From: Candidatus Fimenecus excrementigallinarum
GTDB taxonomy: Bacteria; Bacillota; Clostridia; Oscillospirales; Acutalibacteraceae
Assembly (NCBI GenBank): GCA_018714805.1
Contig: DVMW01000012.1
Location: forward strand, 1 to 64,000
Length of the DNA stretch: 64,000 bases
Reading direction: 5' to 3'
The translations under genes were made by a program, and so were the position numbers. Positions 54,131-62,683 of this stretch are shown here, piece by piece. The first letter of the stretch is position 1; every line of letters starts with the position of its first letter. The notes under the pieces are model-generated. The model searched no databases, was not told the origin of the DNA, and was given only the letters and a program-made list of their open reading frames with translations.

Positions 54131-55849
54131 ATGAACGGTAAAGTTTTGTCCGCAGCCGCTTTGGCGGCGGGCGCGGCGCTCACCGCAGCCGCGGCGGTGC
54201 TCAAGAAGCAGGGTGTTTGCCCCGTGTGCGAGGTCAAAAAGGCCGTTGCGCGCGCCGGCGTCCACATCCGGGCGAAAAGCGAGTACGACAACGGCGTCGC
54301 CCTGACGCCGCCGATGGGCTGGTCGAGCTGGAACGCCTTCCACAACAAAATCAACGAAACGATGATTCTGGAAATGGCGGACGCGATAAAGGCCTCCGGT
54401 CTGCTCGAGGCCGGCTACCAGTACCTGAATCTGGACGACTGCTGGCAGAGCTCCCTGCGCGACGAGAACGGGCGGCTGCAGGGCGATTTAACGACGTTCC
54501 CGACCGGCATTCCGGCGTTGGTGCGTATGCTCAACGAAAAGGGCTTCAAGGCCGGCATTTATTCCTCCAACGGCACGCTGACCTGTGAGGACCTGCCCGC
54601 GTCGCTCGGGCATGAGCGCCTGGACGCGGAGACCTTCGCCGAATGGGGCATCGAATATTTCAAATACGACTTCTGCCACAACAAAAAGATTCCGACCAAA
54701 GCCCCGAACATCGCGTATCTGCTTATCGGCGGCGGCGCGCTGGAGGAGGAAATGCGCCTGAACGCTTCGGACGCGGAGCTGGAGGGCAGCGCCAAGGTCG
54801 AATGGGAAAAGACCGGCGGCTACGTGACGCGTCTGGACAGCAATATGGGCGCGATTCGGTTCAGCTTTGTCGATGTGCCGAAGGACGGCGAATACGTGCT
54901 GACCATCGTCGTGCGCAAGGCGCTGAATACGGAAAAATTCGTGACCGTCACCGTAAACGGGCAGGACGAATATCCCGTGTATTTCCCGCCGACAAAGGCG
55001 TGGAGCCGCGAGGGGCGCGTGCAGGTCAGGATTCGGCTGCAGGCGGGGGCGAACACGCTCGAAATCCGCAACCCCATCGCCTCGCGCATGGACAGCGCCG
55101 CTTACCAGTACGTCAATATGGGCCGGGAGCTCAAGCGCGCCACCGCGCAGTATGCGAAGGCGCACGGCGTCCCCGAAAAGCCGATTGTATTTTCCATTTG
55201 CGAATGGGGGCTCAACCGCCCGTGGCTGTGGGGCCGGCAGGCGGGCAACCTCTGGCGCACCACGCCGGACATCGCCCCGCATTGGGCGTCGGTCGTCGGC
55301 ATTTACGAGCACAATGTCCGCCTGTATAAGCACGCGTGCGTCGGCGGGTACAACGACCCCGATATGCTGGAGGTCGGCAACGGCAATTTGACGCTGGAGG
55401 AAAACCGCGCGCACTTTACGCTTTGGTGCATGATGGCGTCGCCCCTTATTTTGGGCAACGACATCCGGCTGTTCATGAAGCCCGACGGCACGGCCGACCG
55501 CGACAACGCGGTGCTCAAGATTTTGACGGACAGGGACCTTATCGCCATTGACCAGGACCGCAAGTGTATGCCCTGCCGCCGCATCAAAACGAACGGCCTC
55601 GGCGACGTGCTGGTCAAGCCGCTGGAGAACGGCGAGGTTGCCGTGTGCCTGTTTAACAAAGGGCCCAAGGCCATGACCATGACCGCCTCTTTGCGCGCCG
55701 TGGCGAACCAGGCGTTCTCGGGGCTGCCCGTCGCGTCGCAGTACGTCTGCCGCGACCTTTGGGAAAAGACCGAGACGACCACGTCCGACCTTCTGACGCC
55801 CTCTGTCGAATCGCACGGCGTCAAGGTTTACCGCATCCGTGCAGTTTAA
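54131..55849 (+). CDS. GH27 alpha-galactosidase with inserted beta domain
   Basis: 572 residues, ATG after AGGAGG. A hydrophobic N-terminus (about 5-22) suggests export or membrane attachment, although no clear cleavage site is seen. GH27 motifs are LTPPMGWSSWNAFHNKIN, YLNLDDCWQSS, EYFKYDFCHNKK with the nucleophile Asp, ICEWGLNRPW and GGYNDPDMLEVGN with the acid/base Asp. Residues about 200-325 are an inserted galactose-binding-like beta sandwich (GAIRFSFVDVPKDGEYVLTI), as in several clostridial GH27 enzymes. It hydrolyses alpha-1,6-galactosides such as raffinose-type sugars or galactomannan side chains. It is 36 bases before the AIM24-type gene. Confidence 0.9.
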   Translation: MNGKVLSAAALAAGAALTAAAAVLKKQGVCPVCEVKKAVARAGVHIRAKSEYDNGVALTPPMGWSSWNAFHNKINETMILEMADAIKASGLLEAGYQYLNLDDCWQSSLRDENGRLQGDLTTFPTGIPALVRMLNEKGFKAGIYSSNGTLTCEDLPASLGHERLDAETFAEWGIEYFKYDFCHNKKIPTKAPNIAYLLIGGGALEEEMRLNASDAELEGSAKVEWEKTGGYVTRLDSNMGAIRFSFVDVPKDGEYVLTIVVRKALNTEKFVTVTVNGQDEYPVYFPPTKAWSREGRVQVRIRLQAGANTLEIRNPIASRMDSAAYQYVNMGRELKRATAQYAKAHGVPEKPIVFSICEWGLNRPWLWGRQAGNLWRTTPDIAPHWASVVGIYEHNVRLYKHACVGGYNDPDMLEVGNGNLTLEENRAHFTLWCMMASPLILGNDIRLFMKPDGTADRDNAVLKILTDRDLIAIDQDRKCMPCRRIKTNGLGDVLVKPLENGEVAVCLFNKGPKAMTMTASLRAVANQAFSGLPVASQYVCRDLWEKTETTTSDLLTPSVESHGVKVYRIRAV

Positions 55850-55884
55850 CGCGTTCCCAAAAATCCTTTTAGGGGGAATGAAAT

Positions 55885-56562
55885 ATGCAGTATAAAATCG
55901 TAGGCGAACCCATGCCCGCCGTCATTTGCGAGCTGGAAAGCGGCGAATCCATGATTACCGAGCGCGGCTCGATGAGCTGGATGTCTCCGAATATGGAGAT
56001 GAAAACCAACGCCGGCGGCGTCGGCAAGGCGCTCGGCAGGCTCTTTTCCGGCGAGTCCATATTCCAGAACACCTACACCGCCAACGGCGCGGGGATGATT
56101 GCGTTCGCGTCGAGCTTCCCGGGCGCTATCCGCGTTGTGGAGGTCACGCCCGACCGCCCCGTTATCACCCAGAAGGGCAGCTTTTTGGCGGCGGAATCCG
56201 GGGTGGAGCTGTCCGTCTTTTTCCAAAAACGCTTCGGCGCGGGGCTTTTCGGCGGCGAAGGGTTTATTATGCAGAAGCTGACCGGCAGCGGCCTTGCCTT
56301 CCTTGAAATCGACGGCTCGGCGGTGGAATACGAGCTTCAGCCCGGGCAGAGCATGATTGTCGACAGCGGCAACCTCGCCATGATGGACGCGTCCTGCACG
56401 ATGGACGTCGTCACGGTCAAGGGCGTTAAAAACGCGCTGTTCGGCGGCGAGGGCCTGTTCAATACGATTGTGACCGGCCCCGGCAAAATCGTGGTGCAGA
56501 CGATGCCGGCCAGCGGCGTCGCGGCGGCGATTATCCCGTATCTGCCCGTCGACCGGAAGTGA
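55885..56562 (+). CDS. TIGR00266 / AIM24 family protein
   Basis: 225 residues, all beta strands. YKIVGEPMPAVICELESGES, ITERGSMSWMSPNMEMKT, FFQKRFGAGLFGGEGFIMQKL and the closing VQTMPASGVAAAI-like block match the TIGR00266/AIM24 fold, a tryptophan-RNA-attenuator-like beta roll. The function is unknown in bacteria. Start ATG 55885 follows AGGGGGAATG by several bases. It may be co-transcribed with the GH27 gene, but a functional link is not evident. Confidence 0.85.
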   Translation: MQYKIVGEPMPAVICELESGESMITERGSMSWMSPNMEMKTNAGGVGKALGRLFSGESIFQNTYTANGAGMIAFASSFPGAIRVVEVTPDRPVITQKGSFLAAESGVELSVFFQKRFGAGLFGGEGFIMQKLTGSGLAFLEIDGSAVEYELQPGQSMIVDSGNLAMMDASCTMDVVTVKGVKNALFGGEGLFNTIVTGPGKIVVQTMPASGVAAAIIPYLPVDRK

Positions 56563-56603
56563 CCCGGCAGGGGGATTTTACGCAATACCCGGATAAAAAG
56601 CAG

Positions 56604-56645
56604 GGACGGCCCCGTGTCCAATCGACACGGGGCCGTCCTTTTCTG
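56604..56645 (+). terminator. Terminator after the AIM24-type gene
   Basis: GGACGGCCCCGTGTC, a CAATC loop and GACACGGGGCCGTCC form a perfect 15-pair stem with TTTTC after it. It separates convergent genes. Confidence 0.92.
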
Positions 56646-56659
56646 TCCCGAAGTTTCCG

Positions 56660-57343
56660 CTACGCCTTTTCCGCAGCCGGCCTTGTCCGCGCATCCCGCG
56701 CGCTGCCGGAGTCCGCGAAGTACCAGTTGTTGAACCGCTTTTCCATTTTCGCGTCCGGATAGCGCCGGTCAAGCCGGCGCCCGAGGGCGCTTTGCGCCGC
56801 CGTGCCTGCGTGGCGGCGGCTCCAGCGGTACAGCGCCATGCTCGTAACGACTGTGTCGGCCGTAAGGAAGAGCGCGGCGAACTGCGACGCGCCCGTAAGC
56901 GCCGGGTGCGCCGCAAGGGCGAGCAGCCCGTCCAGCGCGGGCAGGAGCAGCTGGAACATACAGCCGATAAGCCCCCACATCAACGCCATTTTCAGGTTGA
57001 CGAAGCCCTTGAAATTCAGAAGGGTGTCGGAATAATCCCATGCGCGCATCCCGAGCCCGTAGTAGACAAGCGCCCCGCCGACCAGCTCCACCGCCGCGCC
57101 AATCAGCGCGAACAGCAGAAAGCGGATTCCCGCCGGCTGTCCGGCAAACGCCAGGGAACCGATATAACAGCCGGCGCAGCCGAAGCCGTAGATGGTGCAC
57201 AGCGGCGACCACAGCAGGGTGGTGTGCGCCTGCCAAAAGCCGTAGCGCACGCGCCACCAAACGCCCTCCAGCAAAACGCCCAGCAGCCCGCCGAACACGA
57301 ACAGCCAAAGACAGTGCCGCAAAAGCACGGACAAGCTATCCAT
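56660..57343 (-). CDS. CmpB-like putative ABC-transporter-type membrane protein
   Basis: The likely start is ATG 57343, seven bases after GGGAGG; the track GTG at 57349 is too close to it. The protein has 227 residues. Six hydrophobic segments. The blocks LFVFGGLLGVLLEGVWW, LWSPLCTIYGFGCAGCYI, GALVYYGLGMRAWDYSD and FKGFVNLKMALMWGLIG match PF06541 (putative ABC transporter, CmpB-like), typically WxYS and RxNLxxxxxW motifs. No ATPase partner is encoded nearby and transport has not been demonstrated for the family. A charged C-terminal tail follows the last helix. Confidence 0.8.
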   Translation of the reverse strand: MDSLSVLLRHCLWLFVFGGLLGVLLEGVWWRVRYGFWQAHTTLLWSPLCTIYGFGCAGCYIGSLAFAGQPAGIRFLLFALIGAAVELVGGALVYYGLGMRAWDYSDTLLNFKGFVNLKMALMWGLIGCMFQLLLPALDGLLALAAHPALTGASQFAALFLTADTVVTSMALYRWSRRHAGTAAQSALGRRLDRRYPDAKMEKRFNNWYFADSGSARDARTRPAAEKA

Positions 57344-57383
57344 TTGCACACCTCCCGGTTGCGCGGTTTTTCGATACTTCTTT

Positions 57384-57413
57384 TTTATAGGAACCGTTTA
57401 ACGCCCGTGTGAA
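57384..57413 (-). promoter_or_regulatory. Possible promoter for the CmpB-like gene
   Basis: On the minus strand, TTCACA, an 18-base spacer and TATAAA. Confidence 0.45.
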
Positions 57414-57514
57414 CCGGGTGTGAGCAAATTGTGAATTGTTTAACAAATAGCGGCGAATCCCGGCGCGCTGTGCGCCCGGCGGGGCGGCGCTTGCAAAACG
57501 GAAAAATTTCCCGC

Positions 57515-57561
57515 TTGACAATAGAACAAATGTTCTGTATACTGAATACGAACATTTGTTC
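57515..57561 (+). promoter_or_regulatory. dinB promoter with two LexA boxes
   Basis: TTGACA (57515-57520), a 17-base spacer and TATACT (57538-57543). GAACAAATGTTC (57524-57535) lies in the spacer and GAACATTTGTTC (57550-57561) just after the -10. Both match the Firmicutes SOS box GAAC-N4-GTTC. Confidence 0.88.
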
Positions 57562-57588
57562 TATTTCTTGCGATAAGAGGCGAACGGG

Positions 57589-58824
57589 ATGGAACGCATC
57601 ATCCTGCACAGCGACATCAACAACTGCTACGCGTCGGTCGAATGCCTGTACGACGCCACGCTGCGCGGCAAGCCCGTTGCGGTCGGCGGGTCGGCCGAAA
57701 CCCGCCACGGCATTGTGCTTGCCAAATCCGAGCAGGCAAAGCGCTGCGGCGTGCAGACCGGCGAAACGCTCTGGCAGGCGCGGCAGAAATGCCGGGAGCT
57801 GGTGGTTGTGCCGCCGCATTACGAGCGGTATCTGCGTTACTCGCGGCTGGTCCGCGCGATTTACCGGCGCTACACCGACTGCATCGAGCCGTTCGGGCTG
57901 GATGAAGCGTGGCTCGACGTGACCGGCTCCTCCGCGCTCGCAAGCGGTACGGTTGCCGATGAAATCCGCCGCGCCGTGCGCCGGGAGCTGGGGCTGACGG
58001 TTTCGGTGGGGGTGTCGTTCAACAAAATTTTTGCAAAGCTCGGCTCGGACCTGAAAAAGCCCGACGCCGTGACGGTCATCGACCATACGAATTTCCGGGA
58101 GAAAATCTGGAACCTGCCCGTGGACGCCATGCTCGGCTGCGGCCGGGCGACGGCCCGTAAGCTCCGGCTTTGCGGCGTGCAGACCATCGGGCAGCTGGCG
58201 TCCTGCGACCCGGCGATGCTGCAAGCGCGGTTCGGCAAGGCGGGGGAGACGCTCTGGCTTTACGCCAACGGGCTCGACTGCTCGCGCGTGCGCCCGGACG
58301 GGGAGGAGCCCGTCCCGAAAAGCGTCGGCCACGGCGCGACGTGCGTCCGCGACCTGCACACGGCCGGGGAGGTGTGGCTCGTCCTGCTCTCTTTGACGCA
58401 GGAAATTTGCAAACGTCTGCACGAAGCGGCGCTCGCGGCGTCGGCGGTGCAGGTGAGCGTCAAAAACAACCTGCTGTTTGCACGGCAGTTCCAGTCGCCT
58501 CTGCCGCTGCCTACGCAAAGCGCCATGGAGCTTGCCCGCGCGGCCTTCGAGCTGTTTTGCAGGCAGTACCGCTGGGAAAAGCCCGTGCGCGCGGTTTCGG
58601 TGCGCGCGTTCCGCCTGCAGGCGGAAAATATGCCGGTCCAGACCGATTTGTTTACGGATTTTTCCCGGCACAGCCGCCAGGCGCAGCTCGACGAAACGGT
58701 CCTCGCCATTCGCCGCCGGTACGGCCGGGACAGCATTTTCAATGCGAGCCTGCTTTCGGAAACCGCGCTTTCCCACGCCGCGCCCGCCTTTTGCGTGCTG
58801 CCCGGCACGCCGTTTTGCAAATGA
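57589..58824 (+). CDS. dinB: DNA polymerase IV (Y family)
   Basis: 411 residues. ILHSDINNCYASVECLYDAT carries the first catalytic Asp, GIVLAKSEQAKRCGVQTGET is the Y-family finger region, and PFGLDEAWLDVTGS carries the Asp-Glu pair of the active site. The thumb (LGCGRATARKLRLCGVQTIG, helix-hairpin-helix) and little-finger domains follow. It is an error-prone translesion polymerase. The twin LexA boxes at the promoter show SOS control. The C-terminus (PGTPFCK) has no obvious beta-clamp motif of the usual QxxLF form, although an internal one is not excluded. Confidence 0.93.
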   Translation: MERIILHSDINNCYASVECLYDATLRGKPVAVGGSAETRHGIVLAKSEQAKRCGVQTGETLWQARQKCRELVVVPPHYERYLRYSRLVRAIYRRYTDCIEPFGLDEAWLDVTGSSALASGTVADEIRRAVRRELGLTVSVGVSFNKIFAKLGSDLKKPDAVTVIDHTNFREKIWNLPVDAMLGCGRATARKLRLCGVQTIGQLASCDPAMLQARFGKAGETLWLYANGLDCSRVRPDGEEPVPKSVGHGATCVRDLHTAGEVWLVLLSLTQEICKRLHEAALAASAVQVSVKNNLLFARQFQSPLPLPTQSAMELARAAFELFCRQYRWEKPVRAVSVRAFRLQAENMPVQTDLFTDFSRHSRQAQLDETVLAIRRRYGRDSIFNASLLSETALSHAAPAFCVLPGTPFCK

Positions 58825-58910
58825 AAAAAACGACAAAAACGCGGACGCATCGGTTAAAAACCTGTGAATTTGGGAGAATATCAAAAAGCGGGAAAACTCG
58901 GCGTTGACGT

Positions 58911-58940
58911 TTGACAAAAACGGGTTTATCTTAGTATATG
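58911..58940 (+). promoter_or_regulatory. Promoter for pyk
   Basis: TTGACA, 17 or 18 bases, then GTATAT or TATATG. The start codon is about 48 bases downstream. Confidence 0.6.
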
Positions 58941-58987
58941 AGGAAGATTTGGACTTCCCGTATCCATGCGGAAAGGCGGTTTTTTCG

Positions 58988-60406
58988 ATGCGAAAGACCA
59001 AAATCATTTGCACCGTCGGCCCTGCAACGGACCGACCCGGCATTTTGGAACAGATGATGCGCGCGGGCATGAACGTGGCGCGCTTTAATTTCTCCCACAG
59101 CGATTACGAGACGCACGAGCGCCGCTTCCGGGCGCTTGCCGCCCTGCGTGAAACGCTCGGGCTTCCCGTTGCCTCCATGCTCGATACCCGCGGGCCGGAA
59201 ATTCGGCTCGGCGTTTTCCGCGACCACAAGCCCGTCGAGGTGCGCGCGGGCGACACCTACACGCTGACGACCCGCGACGTGGAATGCGACGACAAGGTCG
59301 CTTCCGTCAGCTTCAAGGGGCTTCCGGGCGACGTGCGCGCCGGCACGCGCATCCTTATCAACGACGGCCTTGTCGCCATGCGCGTGGAAAAGGTCACGGA
59401 CGAGGACGTCGTCTGCACCGTCGAGGACGGCGGGATGCTGTCCGACCGCAAGGGCGTCAACGTCCCGGGCGTGGAGCTGTCCATGCCGTATCTTTCCGAA
59501 ACGGATATGAACGATTTGGAATTCGGCGCGAAGCTGGGCTTCGATTTCATCGCCGCGTCGTTTGTACGCTCGGCGGCGGACGTGGCGTATCTGCGCAAAT
59601 TCACAAACGCCCTCGGCTGGCGCTCGGTGCGCATTATCGCGAAAATCGAAAACATGGACGGCGTCAACAACATCGATGAAATTATCGAGGCCGCCGACGG
59701 GATTATGGTTGCGCGCGGCGACATGGGCGTGGAAATTCCGTTTGAAAAGATTCCGCCCATCCAAAAGCAGCTTATCAAAAAGGCGTACAGCGCCGGCAAG
59801 CAGGTGGTTACCGCCACGCAGATGCTTGAATCCATGATTACGAACCCCCGCCCGACCCGCGCCGAGATAACAGACGTCGCCAACGCCGTGTACGACGGCA
59901 CCTCCGCCATTATGCTCTCGGGCGAAACGGCGGCGGGCGCGCACCCGGTGGAGGCGGTCGAAACGATGGCGCTCATCGCCGAAAGCACGGAATCGCAGAT
60001 TGACTACGTCACGCACTTTAAGGCGTTCGGCAGCGACAGCAACAAGACCATTACCAACGCCATTTCCCACGCGACCGTTACGACGGCGCACGACCTCGGC
60101 GCAAAGGCTATCATCACGGTTACGAAAAGCGGCTCGACCGCCCGCATGATTTCCAAGCACCGGCCGCAGTCCATGATTATCGGCTGCACGACGAACGAAA
60201 CGGTCTGCCGCCAGATGAGTATGTCCTGGGGCATTATCCCGCTGATGTGCGATGAAAAGCGCAACACCGACGAGCTGTTCTCCCACGCGGTGGACGTGGC
60301 GCAAAAGCATGGGCTTATCGGCAAGGGCGACACGGTTGTCATCACCGCCGGCATCCCGCTGGGCGTTTCCGGCACGACCAATATGCTCAAGGTTGAAAAG
60401 CTGTAA
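58988..60406 (+). CDS. pyk: Pyruvate kinase
   Basis: ATG 58988 gives 472 residues; the track start precedes the promoter. KTKIICTVGPATDRPGILEQ, ARFNFSHSDYETH, MLDTRGPEIRLG, KIENMDGVNNIDEII (with the catalytic Lys), GIMVARGDMGVEIP and AVTATQMLESM-type motifs are all present, as is the C-terminal allosteric domain. It makes pyruvate and ATP from phosphoenolpyruvate. It lacks the extra C-terminal PEP-utilising domain found in many Bacillus and clostridial enzymes (about 580 residues), so it is the short form. Confidence 0.96.
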   Translation: MRKTKIICTVGPATDRPGILEQMMRAGMNVARFNFSHSDYETHERRFRALAALRETLGLPVASMLDTRGPEIRLGVFRDHKPVEVRAGDTYTLTTRDVECDDKVASVSFKGLPGDVRAGTRILINDGLVAMRVEKVTDEDVVCTVEDGGMLSDRKGVNVPGVELSMPYLSETDMNDLEFGAKLGFDFIAASFVRSAADVAYLRKFTNALGWRSVRIIAKIENMDGVNNIDEIIEAADGIMVARGDMGVEIPFEKIPPIQKQLIKKAYSAGKQVVTATQMLESMITNPRPTRAEITDVANAVYDGTSAIMLSGETAAGAHPVEAVETMALIAESTESQIDYVTHFKAFGSDSNKTITNAISHATVTTAHDLGAKAIITVTKSGSTARMISKHRPQSMIIGCTTNETVCRQMSMSWGIIPLMCDEKRNTDELFSHAVDVAQKHGLIGKGDTVVITAGIPLGVSGTTNMLKVEKL

Positions 60407-60416
60407 TCAGCAGTAT

Positions 60417-60455
60417 AAAACCGGCCCCGTGCTTTTGCAGCACAGGGCCGGTTTT
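60417..60455 (+). terminator. Terminator between convergent pyk and GPH genes
   Basis: AAAACCGGCCC-C-GTGCT, TTTGC and AGCAC-A-GGGCCGGTTTT, with GTTGTTG following. Confidence 0.85.
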
Positions 60456-60478
60456 GTTGTTGATAACGGAAGCTTGCG

Positions 60479-62089
60479 TTATTCGGTATCGGAGCCGGAC
60501 GGTGCGGCGTCCTTGCCGGCGGCAGGGGCAGCGGCGCCTTCCTGCTGCATGGCCGCGACCTTTTCCGCACGGCGCTCCTCAAGGTCCTTGAGCATCTGCC
60601 GCTTGAAGTCGCCGCGCACGTTGAAGAAAATTAGCGTGACGCCGTACATGAACCGCGCGAAGGCGGGCAGCAGGCAGAACAGAATCCAGAAGCCGTACAG
60701 GACGGAGGAGTCCGTCTCGCGGACCACGTTGCCGAACACGTCGGTGTGCGCTTCGTAGCCGACCCAGGTGATGACGACGCCGGACAGCAGGCCCGTCACG
60801 GCGTTGGCCAGCTTCTGGAAATAGCCGGAAACCGTGGCGATAAGCGCCTCGTTGCGCACGCCGTATTTCCATTCGCCATAGTCGTACACGTCGCCCTGCA
60901 AAACCGCGCCGACAACGTTGATGAGCTGGTTCGGCAGGCCGCAGATGGTCAGCATCAGCGTGATGGTAATCATGTTGAGGATAATGCTTCTCGCATTATC
61001 CCATTCCCCAAAGGGCTTATAACCGATAAAGAACAGCAGCGTATACGCGACGCCGCCGAAAAGGCCCGCGAGCACGCCCGCGTTGCGCGCGCCGATTTTG
61101 CGGATGATTTTCGGCGCCAGGGGCACGATGATGTAGTTCGGGATACCCGTAAACAGGCCCGCAATGGTCGCGTAGCTGAGCTTGCCGGCATTGTGCTGCC
61201 AGAAAAACGCCTCGCTCGAGGAGCCGACCGACTTAAAGCCGTTGAAGAAGTAGTTGAGCTGCAGCACAAGCATCGGGCGGTTCTTAAAGGCAATCTTGAA
61301 CGATTCCCAAATGCCGACGGACTTGATTTGCTCTCTGGACGCCAGCGGCACGCGCTCGCGCAGAACGAAGAAGCCGTAAACCGCCGTGCCCGCGGAGATA
61401 AGGACCATGATAAAGGCAAAGCCGAAATACACATCCTCCTGGCCGACGCGGTTGTCCGTCCAGCCGGGCAAAAAGTCGATGAAAACAGGCAGCAGGGAGG
61501 GAATCCACACGCCGAACAGCTCCATGAACTTCTGCGCCGCAATGAGGTTGTTGCGCTCGTTGATGTTCGGCGTAACGTTGTAAAGCAGGATGTTGAACGT
61601 GTTGAAGTACGACATGCCGAGGTTGTGCGCGAAGATTGCGACGACGGCCCAGATAACTTTAGCGGTCGTGGTCGTCAAAAACGACGGCGTCGAGAACATC
61701 ATCAAAATGGCGAGTCCCCAGACGGGCGCTGTGATGATGAGGTAGGGGCGAAGCTTGCCCCAGCGCGTGCGCGTGCGGTCCACGAGCAGGCCCGACAGCG
61801 TATCGTCGAGCGCGTCGTAAATCGATTCGAACATGATGATGGAGCCGTATGTAGAGCCCGACAGCCCCAGGAAGCTAATCATGAAGAACTGCCGGTAGGC
61901 GTTGATGAACTGGTTTAAGTTCTTCTGGCCGAACGAAGTCAGCAGGAACGCGAACATCTCGCGCGGGCGCAGGTACCGGCGGTTCTGCGCGGACGCCTTT
62001 TGAATTTCCTGTTCGACTTCGGCTTCCAGCTGGTCGTCTGCCTGCGCGGCGGTTTCTTCCGTTTGCACGGCGGCCTGTGTCTCAGCCAA
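60479..62089 (-). CDS. Second GPH-family sugar:cation symporter
   Basis: TTG 62089 is about ten bases after AAAAGGA and gives 536 residues; the track GTG 62098 is too close to that site. The N-terminus is a glutamate/alanine-rich cytosolic extension (about 30 residues) before RRYLRPREMFAFLLTSFGQK. GPH signature: ESIYDALDDTLSGLLVDRTR then RWGKLRPYLII. Twelve helices. The C-terminus has a charged, Ala/Glu-rich tail (LEERRAEKVAAMQ). The protein is longer than the first transporter by the two tails. The substrate is unknown; galactosides or oligosaccharides are likely given the family. Confidence 0.88.
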   Translation of the reverse strand: MAETQAAVQTEETAAQADDQLEAEVEQEIQKASAQNRRYLRPREMFAFLLTSFGQKNLNQFINAYRQFFMISFLGLSGSTYGSIIMFESIYDALDDTLSGLLVDRTRTRWGKLRPYLIITAPVWGLAILMMFSTPSFLTTTTAKVIWAVVAIFAHNLGMSYFNTFNILLYNVTPNINERNNLIAAQKFMELFGVWIPSLLPVFIDFLPGWTDNRVGQEDVYFGFAFIMVLISAGTAVYGFFVLRERVPLASREQIKSVGIWESFKIAFKNRPMLVLQLNYFFNGFKSVGSSSEAFFWQHNAGKLSYATIAGLFTGIPNYIIVPLAPKIIRKIGARNAGVLAGLFGGVAYTLLFFIGYKPFGEWDNARSIILNMITITLMLTICGLPNQLINVVGAVLQGDVYDYGEWKYGVRNEALIATVSGYFQKLANAVTGLLSGVVITWVGYEAHTDVFGNVVRETDSSVLYGFWILFCLLPAFARFMYGVTLIFFNVRGDFKRQMLKDLEERRAEKVAAMQQEGAAAPAAGKDAAPSGSDTE

Positions 62090-62161
62090 ATACGTCACAT
62101 CCTTTTCCGTTTTTAAAGCCCGAAAACGGGGAAATTGCTTTTGGATATTCCAATCTTAACT

Positions 62162-62190
62162 AATATACCATATTTCCCATAGGTGTTCAA
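62162..62190 (-). promoter_or_regulatory. Promoter for the second GPH gene
   Basis: On the minus strand, TTGAAC, a 17-base spacer and TATATT. Confidence 0.65.
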
Positions 62191-62215
62191 TAGCGTCAAA
62201 CTGTAAAAATTTCGG

Positions 62216-62677
62216 CTACTTTTTTGTATACTTTTGCGACTGCGCCACGGCAAGCGCGTCGCAGCGCTCGTTTTCCGGGTGCCCGGCGTGGCCCTTGACC
62301 CAATGGATGCGGACGTCGTGCGTTTCGCAAAGCTGCAAAAGCGCCGCCCAAAGCTCGGGGTTGAGCGCCGGCTTGCCGTCGCTTTTTTTCCAGCCGCGCG
62401 CGCGCCAGCAGGCCGCCCAGCCCTTGGAAAGTCCGTCGGCGACGTATTTGGAATCGGTGGTCAGCTCGACGCGGCAGGGGAATTTGAGCGCCTTTAAGCC
62501 CTCAATAACCGCCGTCAGCTCCATGCGGTTGTTCGTGGTCGCCGCCTCGCCCCCGGACAGCTCCTTATACAGCTTGCCGCAGCGCAGAACCGCGCCCCAG
62601 CCGCCCGGCCCGGGGTTGCCGGAGCACGCGCCGTCCGTAAAAAGCTCCACGGTTGTTTTCGGTTCGTTCAAAGCCAT
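62216..62677 (-). CDS. rnhA: Ribonuclease HI
   Basis: 153 residues. The active-site carboxylates are visible: [19 protein letters not shown] (Asp), [13 protein letters not shown] (Glu), [16 protein letters not shown] (Asp) and [12 protein letters not shown] (Asp). [13 protein letters not shown] is the basic handle region, so it is the Escherichia-type enzyme. It removes RNA from RNA-DNA hybrids. It starts 6 bases downstream of the HAD-IIA stop and is probably in the same operon. Confidence 0.96.
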   Translation of the reverse strand: MALNEPKTTVELFTDGACSGNPGPGGWGAVLRCGKLYKELSGGEAATTNNRMELTAVIEGLKALKFPCRVELTTDSKYVADGLSKGWAACWRARGWKKSDGKPALNPELWAALLQLCETHDVRIHWVKGHAGHPENERCDALAVAQSQKYTKK

Positions 62678-62683
62678 TTCTCC

